A program made the position numbers and the translations under genes. Positions 17,651-26,941 of a DNA stretch of 64,000 nt are shown here, one piece after another. Location of the stretch: assembly GCA_044230205.1 (NCBI GenBank), contig JBGARN010000006.1, forward strand, positions 4,785 to 68,784. Direction: 5' to 3'. Every line of letters begins with the position of its first letter. Within the stretch, counting starts at the first letter, position 1. The DNA is from JAEUTH01 sp044230205 (lineage in GTDB: Bacteria; Bacteroidota; Bacteroidia; AKYH767-A; OLB10). The notes beneath the pieces were generated by a model. It made no database searches. It had not been told where the DNA came from and saw nothing but the letters and a program-made list of their open reading frames with translations.

Positions 17651-19135
17651 GTGAAATACCATCAACAATTAAACACTGCCTGGTTAGTGATTTTTATAAT
17701 TGCAGTAGTTGTAAACATAATTACTGCAGTTTACAGCGCAGGTTATTATTATGCTGATGAACATTACCAGTTAATTGAATTTGCCGGATACAAACTGGGA
17801 ACTCATCAGCCTAATGAACTTGCATGGGAATTTGCATACAAGTTGCGTCCTGCATTTCAACCGGCAATTTGTTATGTGTTAATTAAGACTGCATCAGCAT
17901 TGGGAATTTCAGATCCTTTTACGCAAGCAATGCTGTTACGCATATTTTCATTGGTTCTATCATTGGCGGCTGTAACAATTTTTATCAAATCATTTATTGA
18001 TGAATTTAAAACCACTGTTGGCAAACTGTTCTTCATATTACTAAGTTACTTGTTATGGTTCATGCCATTTCTTAACGTTCGTTTTGCATCTGAAAGCTGG
18101 GCCGGTGCGCTGCTCTTATTAATGCTTGCATTATTAAAATTTAACGTATGCCAACGTAAATGGTGTTACTTTTTTATACCTGCAATAATAGCATCATCAA
18201 TTCTCATACGCTATCAAATGCTTCTTCCTGTTATGGTGCTATTGGCGTGGTATTCACTTAAACGTCAACATACACAAGTGATACTAATTGGATCAGGCAT
18301 TTTATTTTCAATACCCGTTGGATTGCTGATTGATCATTGGTTTTATGGTGAATGGACCCTGCCTCTTTACAACTACGCTCACATGGTTATTACTGGTAGT
18401 GGTCCCGATTTTGGAAGTGAACCCTGGTATTTTTATCCTCTTAGCTTGACAAACAAAATGTTTCTACCTATAGGGCTATTGTTACTCATTTCATTTATAT
18501 GCTTGTGGACTTTAGGTTGGAAAAACCTAATAACCCCTATTACCTTGGCATTTCTATTGTTTCACTCTGTAATACCACATAAAGAATTGCGTTTTCTCTT
18601 TCCTTTAGCCGGTTGCTGTGGCTTTGCAGTTGCATATACAATTGAAAAAATTCTGCCTTTAATTGCAGGCAATAAAATTACATCAGCTTCATTACGCATC
18701 ATAGTCTGTCTGTTGTTGGTGATTAATGGTGCATTACTGGTTATTAGTATTTGGTTGCCGGCCAGCCCCGGAATTGAAATTGCCAGGGTAATCAGCAGGC
18801 AATATAAAACTGGTGATGTTACTTTATTGCATACACCTTATAGTAATCCTTATAACCCGTTTGAAAGCGTACCCGTTAAATTTTATTTGCAACAAAATGT
18901 GCATACAATTAAGATTAAAGAATTGAATAATATTAATGATACGATTTTGAAAACCAGCCAAACAATATTACTTTCAATTAGAAGCGATGTATATGAACTG
19001 CATAGGCATTATCTTGAAAATTTGAATTTTAAACTTGTAGCGTATGCGTGGCCACCTCAGCTGTTAAAATGGAATCATGATATCTGGTTAAAGGCAAATG
19101 ATAACTTTGTATTACTGCAAAAAATAAGTAATTAA
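17651..19135 (+). CDS. GT22/Alg9-like membrane mannosyltransferase
   Basis: A 494-residue GT-C fold glycosyltransferase with around ten membrane segments. The first lumenal loop holds ADEHYQLIEFAGY with the acidic pair expected for GT-C catalysis; LAWEFAYKLRPAFQP and RFASESWAG match GPI/Alg9-type mannosyltransferases of family GT22. It would use a polyprenyl-phosphate-linked sugar on the periplasmic side. Translation starts at GTG (17651); the next in-frame Met would remove the first membrane segment. arfB begins two bases after its stop, so the two genes are probably co-transcribed though unrelated in function. Confidence 0.85.
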   Translation: MKYHQQLNTAWLVIFIIAVVVNIITAVYSAGYYYADEHYQLIEFAGYKLGTHQPNELAWEFAYKLRPAFQPAICYVLIKTASALGISDPFTQAMLLRIFSLVLSLAAVTIFIKSFIDEFKTTVGKLFFILLSYLLWFMPFLNVRFASESWAGALLLLMLALLKFNVCQRKWCYFFIPAIIASSILIRYQMLLPVMVLLAWYSLKRQHTQVILIGSGILFSIPVGLLIDHWFYGEWTLPLYNYAHMVITGSGPDFGSEPWYFYPLSLTNKMFLPIGLLLLISFICLWTLGWKNLITPITLAFLLFHSVIPHKELRFLFPLAGCCGFAVAYTIEKILPLIAGNKITSASLRIIVCLLLVINGALLVISIWLPASPGIEIARVISRQYKTGDVTLLHTPYSNPYNPFESVPVKFYLQQNVHTIKIKELNNINDTILKTSQTILLSIRSDVYELHRHYLENLNFKLVAYAWPPQLLKWNHDIWLKANDNFVLLQKISN

Positions 19136-19137
19136 AA

Positions 19138-19551
19138 ATGAAAACGGTTATAACCGATAGGCTGCTTAAAGAGGTAAAATACCAAACAGCCCGAAGTGGT
19201 GGCAAAGGTGGCCAGAACGTAAATAAAGTTTCAACTAAAGTTGAACTTTACTTTGATGTAAAGAACAGTGCCGGTTTAACTAATGATGAAAAAGAAAAAT
19301 TTTATCGCAGGCTTAAAAACAAAATCAGTGAACAAGGCGTATTAAAAATTTCTGCCCAAAGCGGTCGTACTCAGTTTACAAACAAACTGGCTGTTATAAC
19401 TAAATTTGAAAAGCTGGTTGTTAAAGCACTAACTAACCCTAAACGCAGAATTGCAACACAGCTGCCTGCCGAAGAAAATGAAAAACGACTTTTACAGAAA
19501 AGATTAAAAGCTGAAAAAAAAGACAGAAGAAAATTGAACGATAATAGTTGA
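19138..19551 (+). CDS. arfB: Alternative ribosome-rescue factor ArfB (YaeJ/ICT1-type peptidyl-tRNA hydrolase)
   Basis: A 137-residue release-factor-like protein. The catalytic GGQ is at residues 24-26 within SGGKGGQNVNKVSTKVEL, and the C-terminal tail is strongly basic (LLQKRLKAEKKDRRKL), as needed to enter the empty mRNA channel of stalled ribosomes. It lacks the codon-recognition domains of RF1/RF2. It would hydrolyse peptidyl-tRNA on non-stop ribosomes. Its length is standard for the family (about 135-140). Confidence 0.95.
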   Translation: MKTVITDRLLKEVKYQTARSGGKGGQNVNKVSTKVELYFDVKNSAGLTNDEKEKFYRRLKNKISEQGVLKISAQSGRTQFTNKLAVITKFEKLVVKALTNPKRRIATQLPAEENEKRLLQKRLKAEKKDRRKLNDNS

Positions 19552-19592
19552 TGTCAAATAAATTTTAAAAGCACTTCATAAAATCTGCCAGC

Positions 19593-19613
19593 CTTCAATT
19601 AGCTGAAGTTTTT
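19593..19613 (+). terminator. Weak hairpin terminator after arfB
   Basis: CTTCA (19593-19597) pairs with TGAAG (19604-19608) and is followed by TTTTT, 40 bases beyond the arfB stop and reaching the end of the convergent peptidase gene. The stem is only 5 bp. Confidence 0.35.
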
Positions 19614-20988
19614 AAAAACCATGTTCAGCAATAAGGTACACCAACGATGCAATTGAAGCTGCTCCTAATTCCAATTCTCGCTGGTTTACTTTATCAAATG
19701 TATCGGCAGCAGTATGATGTAATTCGAAATACCTTTGCGAGTCAGGCGATAAACCAATCATTACGGGGCATTGATCAGCTAAATGCCCGATATCTGCACC
19801 TCCACCAGTTCCATCCCACGAATACAGGTTGTATGGCTCAAATAGTTTTTTGTAGCCGCGCAATTTGGCAACCTTAACTGAGTCGCCACTGAAGCCAAAT
19901 CCCCGGGGCGTAAATCCACCGGCATCAGTTTCCAAGGCTGCTATTAATTTTTCATTGGCTTTTTTACATTCTTCAGCATAGGTCTTACCTCCACGTCCTC
20001 CATTTTCCTCATTCATAAAAAATACACACCTAATTGTACGTTTAGGCTGTATGTTAAGAGAACGGAATAAATTAAGAACTTCTGCACATTGAACCACTCC
20101 GGCACCATCATCATGCGCACCCTGGCCAAGATCCCATGAATCAAGGTGGCCACCAATGGTGATAATTTCATCAGGATATTCACTACCCTTTATTTCACCA
20201 ATTACATTAAACGAAACAGTGTCTGGCAACATTTTACAATGCTGGTTAAACGAAAATTTTACAGGCGGCATTGATTTTAACTTAAGTAAACGGCTTAGCA
20301 TGTCAGCACCATTTGTTGAAATAGCACATGCAGGAATTTTTGTAATCGTATCGTTATAGCCCATTGCACCAGTATGTGGAAAATCATCATGCGAACTTCC
20401 TGCGCTTCTCACAACAACCCCTACCGCACCAAAAGGAGCCGCCTTCTGTGCACCGCTCCCACGCGGGGCCACCGCATCTCCATACGCTTCGAATGTGTTA
20501 ATTTTGGTCTGATCCCAACTAAAATTAAAAAAGACAATTTTGCCGGCAACCCGGTTTCCTAATCGGTTTAATTCATCAAAGCTTCTTACTTCAACTACTT
20601 CAGCGGTCAATCCGTTTTTAGGAGTTGCAATACTTCCTCCCAATGCACAAACAGGCACTTCGGTTTTCTTTTCACCCTTTATGATATATGCTTTTTCCTT
20701 AGGTCCACGCACCCAGTGAGGCACCATCATTTTTTGCTTTACTACGCGATCAAGCTTCAATGAATTAAATAACATCTCCGACCATTTTACTGCATTGGCC
20801 GCTTGTGTTGATCCGCTTAACCGCGGTCCTATTTCAGTAGTTAAAACTTTTAGCCAGCCATAAGCCTTGCCATTAGTTAATGCCTCATTATAGAAACTGC
20901 GAATAATAGCCGAATCGTTATTTTGTGAAAAAGAAGATGTTATTAAAAAGTTGACTATAACGCCAGTAAGCAAAAAATATCTTTTCAT
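19612..20988 (-). CDS. M28-family zinc aminopeptidase/carboxypeptidase, secreted
   Basis: A 458-residue exported peptidase. A signal peptide (FLLTGVIVNFLITSSFS) precedes a PA-domain-like insertion and the M28 catalytic domain. Zinc ligands and catalytic residues appear in order: GGHLDSWD (His), GAHDDGAG (bridging Asp), FMNEENGGRGG (catalytic Glu and ligand Glu), ETDAGGF (Asp) and LHHTAADTFDKVN (His). The closest known relatives are plasma glutamate carboxypeptidase/carboxypeptidase Q-like enzymes, which release N-terminal or dipeptide residues. There is no T9SS domain, so a periplasmic location is likely. It converges on arfB and is monocistronic. Confidence 0.92.
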   Translation of the reverse strand: MKRYFLLTGVIVNFLITSSFSQNNDSAIIRSFYNEALTNGKAYGWLKVLTTEIGPRLSGSTQAANAVKWSEMLFNSLKLDRVVKQKMMVPHWVRGPKEKAYIIKGEKKTEVPVCALGGSIATPKNGLTAEVVEVRSFDELNRLGNRVAGKIVFFNFSWDQTKINTFEAYGDAVAPRGSGAQKAAPFGAVGVVVRSAGSSHDDFPHTGAMGYNDTITKIPACAISTNGADMLSRLLKLKSMPPVKFSFNQHCKMLPDTVSFNVIGEIKGSEYPDEIITIGGHLDSWDLGQGAHDDGAGVVQCAEVLNLFRSLNIQPKRTIRCVFFMNEENGGRGGKTYAEECKKANEKLIAALETDAGGFTPRGFGFSGDSVKVAKLRGYKKLFEPYNLYSWDGTGGGADIGHLADQCPVMIGLSPDSQRYFELHHTAADTFDKVNQRELELGAASIASLVYLIAEHGF

Positions 20989-21071
20989 TTTAATTATCGT
21001 ATTACTGTTATTTATTTAGTATTAATTAACTGCATCAAAATAGTGCTCTTATTCATTCTGATTACTTTCTG

Positions 21072-22067
21072 TTAATTCAAAAGGTCTGTAAGCAATTTAA
21101 TTTCAACCCTAGGCGAAATTTTTTCATAACATATGTTATATACTGATTTACTGATGGGCAGATTTACCTCATATTTCTTATTAAGTTCATGAATGCACCT
21201 GGCTGCATAATATCCTTCAGCAATCATGTTCATTTCCAGCTGGGCAAATTTTACTGAATAACCTTTGCCGAGCATATTGCCAAACATTCGGTTACGCGAA
21301 AATTGCGAATAGGTTGTAACCAGCAAATCTCCAAGGTAAGCTGAGTCATTAACATCTCTTGTTATGGGATGAACTGCGTCAATAAACCGTTTTATTTCAC
21401 GGCATGCATTTGATATCAAAACAGCCTGGAAATTATCTCCATAGCCTAACCCATGACAGATTCCGCTTGCCACGGCCATAATGTTTTTCATAACAGCGCT
21501 GTATTCCGTACCGTAAACATCATCACTTTCAGTTATGCGAATATACCGGCAGCTCATCAAACGGTTTAAGCGGTTGTTGTTTTCTTTATTTACCGATGCA
21601 ACCGTGAGATAACTTAACCGCTCCAATGCCACCTCTTCTGCATGGCATGGCCCTGTTATCACAGCTATATTTTCATAACTTATGTTCAGATGCCGGTTAA
21701 GATATTCACCAATGATCAGGTTATATTCGGGCACAATACCTTTTATACCGGAAACTACCAGCTTGTTATTAAATAGTGCAATTTCAACCGGTTTTAATGC
21801 GCTAACTAAAAATGCAGATGGCACAGCAAGTATTATAATATCTGCTTCACTAATTACAGTTTGAATATCTGATGATGCTTTTACTTTCTGCAGGTCGAGC
21901 TGAACGTCAGTAAGATAATTGGGATTGTGCTGATACTTATTAATAAAGTTTACTGTATCGGCATTGCGTAACCACCAGTTAATAGTTGATGTATTGTTCG
22001 AAAATATTTTAACAAGTGCCGTAGCAAAACTACCTCCACCAATAACAGCTATTTTTTCTGCAATCAT
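21072..22067 (-). CDS. gpsA: Glycerol-3-phosphate dehydrogenase [NAD(P)+]
   Basis: A 331-residue cytosolic enzyme that reduces dihydroxyacetone phosphate to sn-glycerol-3-phosphate for phospholipid synthesis. The N-terminal Rossmann motif is GGGSFATALVK (residues 9-19), the substrate-binding region ITGPCHAEEV is in the middle, the catalytic Lys is in EYSAVMKNIMAVASG, and the C-terminal domain contains GLGYGDNFQAVLISNA and DSAYLGDLLVTTYS. Length is normal. It diverges from the glycosyltransferase run that starts at 22286. Confidence 0.95.
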   Translation of the reverse strand: MIAEKIAVIGGGSFATALVKIFSNNTSTINWWLRNADTVNFINKYQHNPNYLTDVQLDLQKVKASSDIQTVISEADIIILAVPSAFLVSALKPVEIALFNNKLVVSGIKGIVPEYNLIIGEYLNRHLNISYENIAVITGPCHAEEVALERLSYLTVASVNKENNNRLNRLMSCRYIRITESDDVYGTEYSAVMKNIMAVASGICHGLGYGDNFQAVLISNACREIKRFIDAVHPITRDVNDSAYLGDLLVTTYSQFSRNRMFGNMLGKGYSVKFAQLEMNMIAEGYYAARCIHELNKKYEVNLPISKSVYNICYEKISPRVEIKLLTDLLN

Positions 22068-22260
22068 AATTTAGTTTAACCAACCGGCTAAAGATAATTG
22101 TATTCGGTAATATGAAACCCGTTTTCCCGCTGGTACAATTTCAACTAGGGCAATTATGCTTTTTTTTATCTAACAGCATAATTAGTTAGTGAATTTTTTT
22201 AAAAATTCAATTGGTGAGTTCTATTAATTGTCAGAGCATGTAATCTTAAAATATAAACCC

Positions 22261-22268
22261 TATTTTTG
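22261..22268 (+). promoter_or_regulatory. -7 element upstream of the glycosyltransferase run
   Basis: TATTTTTG is an exact TAnnTTTG match, ending 17 bases before the ATG at 22286. No clear TTTG/TTG lies at the proper -33 distance, so strength is uncertain. Confidence 0.45.
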
Positions 22269-22285
22269 CCTAAAACATATCCCCC

Positions 22286-23407
22286 ATGTTATACCTAACT
22301 TTTGGCGATGCCCCTTCAGGTGTACTTTCAAGCCAGGCTATAGATGTTGTTAAATACATGCGAACGCTTCAACAAGAACGCATCAGGTTTCTGGCATTTA
22401 TTTCGCCCCGGTCGTTTAAAAAAAATAAATTAAAAATAAGGCAAGAGTTGCCTGATGCTGATGTGTTACCCATGTTTCCTAAAATTGATACGTGGTGCTG
22501 GAACTGGATTACACTTGCCCTTTATTGTTTGTTTACCGGTGAACGGCATGTGGTAACACGAAACGTGCTTGCAGCTAACCTTGCATTAAAGGTAAAGAGC
22601 CTCGGGCTGATAAAATCCATTTGTTTGGATGGCCGCGGAGCTATTGCTGCCGAATGGCATGAGTACAAAGTGGTTCCAAGTGAAAAACTTAAACGGGATA
22701 TTCAGGAATTGGAACATAAAGCTGTTACACAAAGTGATTTTCGAATAGCTGTATCAGAAGAACTTATAAATTACTGGCGAAATGAATACCAATATAACAG
22801 CAATAGCCATGTAGTTATTCCCTGCACACTTGGTTTGGGATTTAAAAATGAATCGCTTCCTGCTGATAATAAAAAATATGGTATAGATGAAAATGATATA
22901 GTATTGATTTATTCGGGCTCAACGGCTGGCTGGCAATCGTTTAAGCTTTTAGAAGAATTCCTGGTTCCTTTGCTAAATTCATCAAAATCTGTAAAAGTGA
23001 TTTTTATGACTGGGAAAGATGAGCGTGTTGACGGTTTAATAAAGCAGTATCCTCAGCAGGTTCAGCGGCAGTGGGTGCAGCATGCTGAAGTACAAGCGAT
23101 ACTGGCTTGCGGTGATTATGGCATTATGATACGGGAGCAAACAGTAACTAACAAGGTGGCATCTCCTACAAAGTTTGCAGAATACCTGAGTGCAGGTTTA
23201 CAGGTGCTTATCAGTGACGGATTAGGCGACTACACACAGTTTGTAAAAGAGCATGAATGCGGAAAAGTGATTAATACAACAGATATGATAACGCTCGCAA
23301 AAACATCGCCAGAGCAAAAAGCAAAAAATTTGCAACTGGTGCACCAATATTTTACCAAAGCATCGCAAAAAAACAATTACTTAAAGGTTTTAAATGCCAT
23401 GCATTAA
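22286..23407 (+). CDS. Glycosyltransferase, GT4-like
   Basis: A 373-residue GT-B-fold protein. The N-terminal half contains a Rossmann-like domain and CLDGRGAIAAEWHEY. The C-terminal half shows the nucleotide-sugar binding pattern of group 1 transferases: VLIYSGSTAGWQSF near residue 210, ACGDYGIMIREQT, then SPTKFAEYLSAGLQVLIS near 290-310, corresponding to the E/K-containing donor motif. It is the first gene of a plus-strand run of polysaccharide genes. Donor and acceptor sugars cannot be read from sequence. A 128-base gap separates it from the epimerase gene. Confidence 0.82.
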   Translation: MLYLTFGDAPSGVLSSQAIDVVKYMRTLQQERIRFLAFISPRSFKKNKLKIRQELPDADVLPMFPKIDTWCWNWITLALYCLFTGERHVVTRNVLAANLALKVKSLGLIKSICLDGRGAIAAEWHEYKVVPSEKLKRDIQELEHKAVTQSDFRIAVSEELINYWRNEYQYNSNSHVVIPCTLGLGFKNESLPADNKKYGIDENDIVLIYSGSTAGWQSFKLLEEFLVPLLNSSKSVKVIFMTGKDERVDGLIKQYPQQVQRQWVQHAEVQAILACGDYGIMIREQTVTNKVASPTKFAEYLSAGLQVLISDGLGDYTQFVKEHECGKVINTTDMITLAKTSPEQKAKNLQLVHQYFTKASQKNNYLKVLNAMH

Positions 23408-23535
23408 ACTTTCAATTTTAATTTGTTAATTCGTCAATCGGTTAAAATTAAAACGCTACTTTATTTCAATACGGGTAATTTCTGGTATCAGTCAACCCGG
23501 TAATAAAACCCCCTTTTTTAAGATTAGTTTATATT

Positions 23536-24459
23536 ATGAGTAAGATATTAATTACAGGTGGAGCCGGATTTATTGGTTCGGCCATCATTAGCCACCTTCA
23601 GGACCTCGATCATGAAATTTTTGTAATAGATAATTTGTCGTTTGGCAACCGCGATTTTATTGCAGTTGATGACGAACATTTTTTCAATATGGATATCCTT
23701 CACAGGGATGTTATGTCGCTGGTTATCCGAAAAATTAATCCTGATAAAATCCTTCACCTTGCCGCTATTCATTTTATTCCATATTGCAATCAGCACCCAT
23801 TCGAATCTGCAGCGGTAAACATACAAGGCACCATTAACCTGCTTGATGCTGCCAAAGAAACTGACTGCAAGCAAGTACTATTTGCAAGCACTGCAGCAGT
23901 ATATCCTGTTTTTGATACAGCAGTTAATGAGAATCATCCTATCGGGCCAATGGATATCTATGGATTATCCAAATTGGCCTGCGAACGATTATGCAACGAA
24001 TTTTATCTTCAGACGCAAATAACCACTGTGGTGTGCAGGTTTTTTAATGCATTCGGGCCTAATGAAACCAATCCGCACCTGATACCTGAAATTCAAAAGC
24101 AAATCCTGTCAGGAAATCGCAAAATAAAGTTAGGAAATCTTAAACCGAAGCGCGACTTTATTCATACATACGATATGTCTTCTGCCATGCAAATGCTAAT
24201 GACTAAAGTAAACCATGGCATAAATACTTTTAATATAGGCAGCGGTACAGAATATTCAGTTACTGAAATAGTTGAAGCTTTTGAACGTCAGTTAGGTGAA
24301 AGAATAGAAATTGAAGTTGACAACACACGTGTGCGAACTGTAGAGCGCATGCACCTTCTGGCTGATGTAGCCAAATTACGCACGTTGGGCTGGGAGCCTA
24401 AAATTAGCATTGACGAAGGCATTAAAACTTTATTAGAGCAGGATGTTGCAAAAGAATAA
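23536..24459 (+). CDS. NAD-dependent sugar epimerase/dehydratase (GalE-like SDR)
   Basis: A 307-residue extended SDR protein. NAD binding at the N terminus shows GGAGFIGSAII (residues 7-17); the catalytic Tyr/Lys pair is in YGLSKLACE, and AS(T)AAVYP supplies the Ser/Thr. DNLSFGNRD matches UDP-glucose/UDP-N-acetylglucosamine 4-epimerase-like proteins. It would supply a nucleotide sugar for the surrounding glycosyltransferases. The next gene's ATG lies 17 bases inside its end, so the two are translationally coupled. Exact substrate is unknown. Confidence 0.9.
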   Translation: MSKILITGGAGFIGSAIISHLQDLDHEIFVIDNLSFGNRDFIAVDDEHFFNMDILHRDVMSLVIRKINPDKILHLAAIHFIPYCNQHPFESAAVNIQGTINLLDAAKETDCKQVLFASTAAVYPVFDTAVNENHPIGPMDIYGLSKLACERLCNEFYLQTQITTVVCRFFNAFGPNETNPHLIPEIQKQILSGNRKIKLGNLKPKRDFIHTYDMSSAMQMLMTKVNHGINTFNIGSGTEYSVTEIVEAFERQLGERIEIEVDNTRVRTVERMHLLADVAKLRTLGWEPKISIDEGIKTLLEQDVAKE

Positions 24460-25564
24460 GCATGTAATATTCTGCACCAGCGGTATTTTCCCAGCCACGG
24501 TTGGCGGCATACAACGGCACTCCCGTTTACTTATTGAAGAACTTGCGAAAATGAAAACACTGCAACTAACAGTTATTCATCCGCATAAGCAGCACATGTT
24601 TGAAAAACAATTTGAGATTAATGAAATATTAATCCCGTTTGATTTTAGCAAAGGCAATTATTTGCACAACTGCTATAAATATTCAAAACTGGTTTATCAA
24701 AAGCTCATTCAATTTCCTGATGCAGTTATTTATGCCCAAGGCATAACGGTATGGTACGGAATTAAAAAAATCGGACATCGCCTGGTTTATAATCCACACG
24801 GACTTGAGCCATTTCAGGGCATTACTTCACGCGACCATTATTCCACATTACCATTTCGCATTGCTATGCGATACCTGTTCAGGCATACAGCTTATGTAGT
24901 ATCTCTTGGAGGAAAACTCACAGATATATTGATAAAAAAAGGAGGAGTAAAACCCTCACATATACAGGTATTACCCAATGCTGTTAATTTACCGGCACCC
25001 TTTCATAAAAATGAAAATCATCAACAACTTAATTTTCTTTTTGTTGGACGATTCGCACACAATAAAGGAATTGATTTGCTCCTTGAAACTATACGTGAAC
25101 TGAACAGTGAAGGGTATGAAAATAAAATGCATTTCAGTTTTGTAGGTAAGGGTCCGTTGTATGATCAGCTTACGCGTGAGTATAATTTTTCCAACCTGTA
25201 TTTTGCCGGCTTTGCTGATGACGAGAAATTATTGCAACTTTATCTTGAAAGCGATGTGTTTGTATTTCCAACTTTGTTTGAAGGAATGCCCACAGTAGTG
25301 CTTGAGGCCATGTGCTACCAAATGCCGGTAATTGTAAGTGATGTAGGTGCAACTGCCGAATTGGTTGATAACAGCAACGGTATATTGATTGAAAAAAATA
25401 ATAAGGTACAATTAAAACAAGCTATCATAAAAATGTTTGAAATGCCCGTTGAAGAGCGTAATCTCAAAGCACTGGCATCGGTTGAAAAGGTAAAGCAGAG
25501 GTTTACCTGGCAGCAAGTAGCACTGGCACACGGCCGCCTATTTGAAAAAATGCATTTGAATTAG
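24443..25564 (+). CDS. Glycosyltransferase family 4
   Basis: A 373-residue GT4 enzyme. The N terminus has the acceptor-side glycine-rich loop TVGGIQRHSRLLIEEL; the C-terminal domain has FLFVGRFAHNKGIDLLLE (near 195), then VFVFPTLFEGMPTVVLEAMCYQMPVIVSD split across the conserved EGxPxxxLEA donor motif (near 280-300), and GATAELVDNSNG. These are textbook GT4 features. Its start overlaps the epimerase gene by 17 bases. It acts on the cytoplasmic face in polysaccharide assembly. Confidence 0.92.
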   Translation: MLQKNKHVIFCTSGIFPATVGGIQRHSRLLIEELAKMKTLQLTVIHPHKQHMFEKQFEINEILIPFDFSKGNYLHNCYKYSKLVYQKLIQFPDAVIYAQGITVWYGIKKIGHRLVYNPHGLEPFQGITSRDHYSTLPFRIAMRYLFRHTAYVVSLGGKLTDILIKKGGVKPSHIQVLPNAVNLPAPFHKNENHQQLNFLFVGRFAHNKGIDLLLETIRELNSEGYENKMHFSFVGKGPLYDQLTREYNFSNLYFAGFADDEKLLQLYLESDVFVFPTLFEGMPTVVLEAMCYQMPVIVSDVGATAELVDNSNGILIEKNNKVQLKQAIIKMFEMPVEERNLKALASVEKVKQRFTWQQVALAHGRLFEKMHLN

Positions 25565-25574
25565 TTTTTTTATC

Positions 25575-25592
25575 CCTGAATAATCAGGTTTT
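25575..25592 (+). terminator. Short hairpin after the GT4 gene
   Basis: CCTGA-ATAA-TCAGG followed by TTTTC lies 10 bases past the stop at 25564 and before the ligase/polymerase gene. The 5-bp stem suggests at most a weak attenuator. Confidence 0.3.
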
Positions 25593-25633
25593 CATCCCCC
25601 AGTAATTTTTCTACACTACACAGGAAATTTCAA

Positions 25634-26941
25634 ATGATTGATTTTTTAAAAAGATACAAGGAAATGGTCATAATGATTTTTGTATGGCTGTTTACCGGTA
25701 TTTATGCTGGTAGTGCAGCTACTGTTGTACTTATTCCGGGATGTGTAGTGTTATTGTGGTATAAGAAACGTTACACCGAAATTCTTATTGGTTTTCTTTT
25801 TATCATAGCAATGAGCGACAGCTGGAATTATTCCATGGAATGGACCAAGCAGGTAAGAAACATTTATATGCTCATGCTGGCTTTTATTGTATTTTTTGAC
25901 AGAAAAAGCTTTCCTTATAAGAGCGAAATATTTCTGTATTTCATACCATTCATCATATGGACATTTATTGTTGCTGTTAGAAATGTTGACATGGTTAATG
26001 CCTGGCAGAAATCGCTTTCGTATGCACTGGTTTTGATTGTTATTCCAATATATATTCAAAAGCTTATTGCCGATAACGGCCTGGAAGTGATACGTGACAT
26101 TGCGTTTTATGTTGGCTGGCTGCTGGTTGCAGGCTTTGTACTTTATCCTTTTAATTATGATTTGGTAGTGCTGGCTGACCGTTACCGGGGAGTATTGGGT
26201 AACCCTAATGGTATTGGAACATTTTCATTTGTATTCACTACCTTCTTTTTCATAGTTACAACAAGGTTTCCAACTTTGTTTACCAAACAGGAAAAATATA
26301 CCGTATTTGGTTTGATGGCTGCATCGCTTATTTTCAGCATGTCGCGTAACGGGCTAACTTCAATATTAATTTTCCTTTTGTTTTCACGTTTTTACCGCTT
26401 GTCATCCTTTGCCGGGTTTGGATTACTGGTGGTGCTTATTGTAGGATTCCAGATTATTTCGCAGAATATAGCCGAAATCATTAATGCAATGGGGTTGGGT
26501 ACTATACTGCGTGCAAGCTCTATTGAAAATGGTTCGGGTCGTTTGGTGGCTTGGACTTTTGCGTGGGGCTTTATTAAACAGGATATTTTTATTGGAAGGG
26601 GATTTGATTATGACGGGCAATTATTTATGAAGTATAAAGTTATGCTTGGGTACCTAGGTCATAACGGTGGCATTCATAATGTATTTCTAGGATTCTGGCT
26701 GTGCTTTGGTTTAATAGGTGTTGTTCTTTTTTACCAGGCATTAATAAGAATATTTATAAAAGCTGCCAGCAAATCGTACCTTGCCATTCCATTACTATAT
26801 GGTACACTGTTCTCAACATCGTTTGAGGCATGGCTGATGGGCTCACTCAACCCATTTACCGTTTATTTTATTTTTTCAATCATCTTCCTTTTGTATGAAC
26901 CAGAAACCCTCGTCAAAAAAGAAAGCCTTGTTCCTGTATAA
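25634..26941 (+). CDS. O-antigen ligase/polymerase-like membrane protein (Wzy/WaaL family)
   Basis: A 435-residue polytopic protein with about 11-12 membrane segments. The Wzy_C-type loop is visible: DRYRGVLGNPNGIGTFS near residue 185, SRNG(L) near 238, and a large periplasmic loop with GRGFDYDGQ and LGHNGGIHNVFLGFW near 320-350, where the His and Gly pattern resembles O-antigen ligases. It would polymerise repeat units or ligate polysaccharide to lipid A in the periplasm. The following gene starts 47 bases inside its end. Polymerase versus ligase cannot be separated by eye. Confidence 0.85.
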   Translation: MIDFLKRYKEMVIMIFVWLFTGIYAGSAATVVLIPGCVVLLWYKKRYTEILIGFLFIIAMSDSWNYSMEWTKQVRNIYMLMLAFIVFFDRKSFPYKSEIFLYFIPFIIWTFIVAVRNVDMVNAWQKSLSYALVLIVIPIYIQKLIADNGLEVIRDIAFYVGWLLVAGFVLYPFNYDLVVLADRYRGVLGNPNGIGTFSFVFTTFFFIVTTRFPTLFTKQEKYTVFGLMAASLIFSMSRNGLTSILIFLLFSRFYRLSSFAGFGLLVVLIVGFQIISQNIAEIINAMGLGTILRASSIENGSGRLVAWTFAWGFIKQDIFIGRGFDYDGQLFMKYKVMLGYLGHNGGIHNVFLGFWLCFGLIGVVLFYQALIRIFIKAASKSYLAIPLLYGTLFSTSFEAWLMGSLNPFTVYFIFSIIFLLYEPETLVKKESLVPV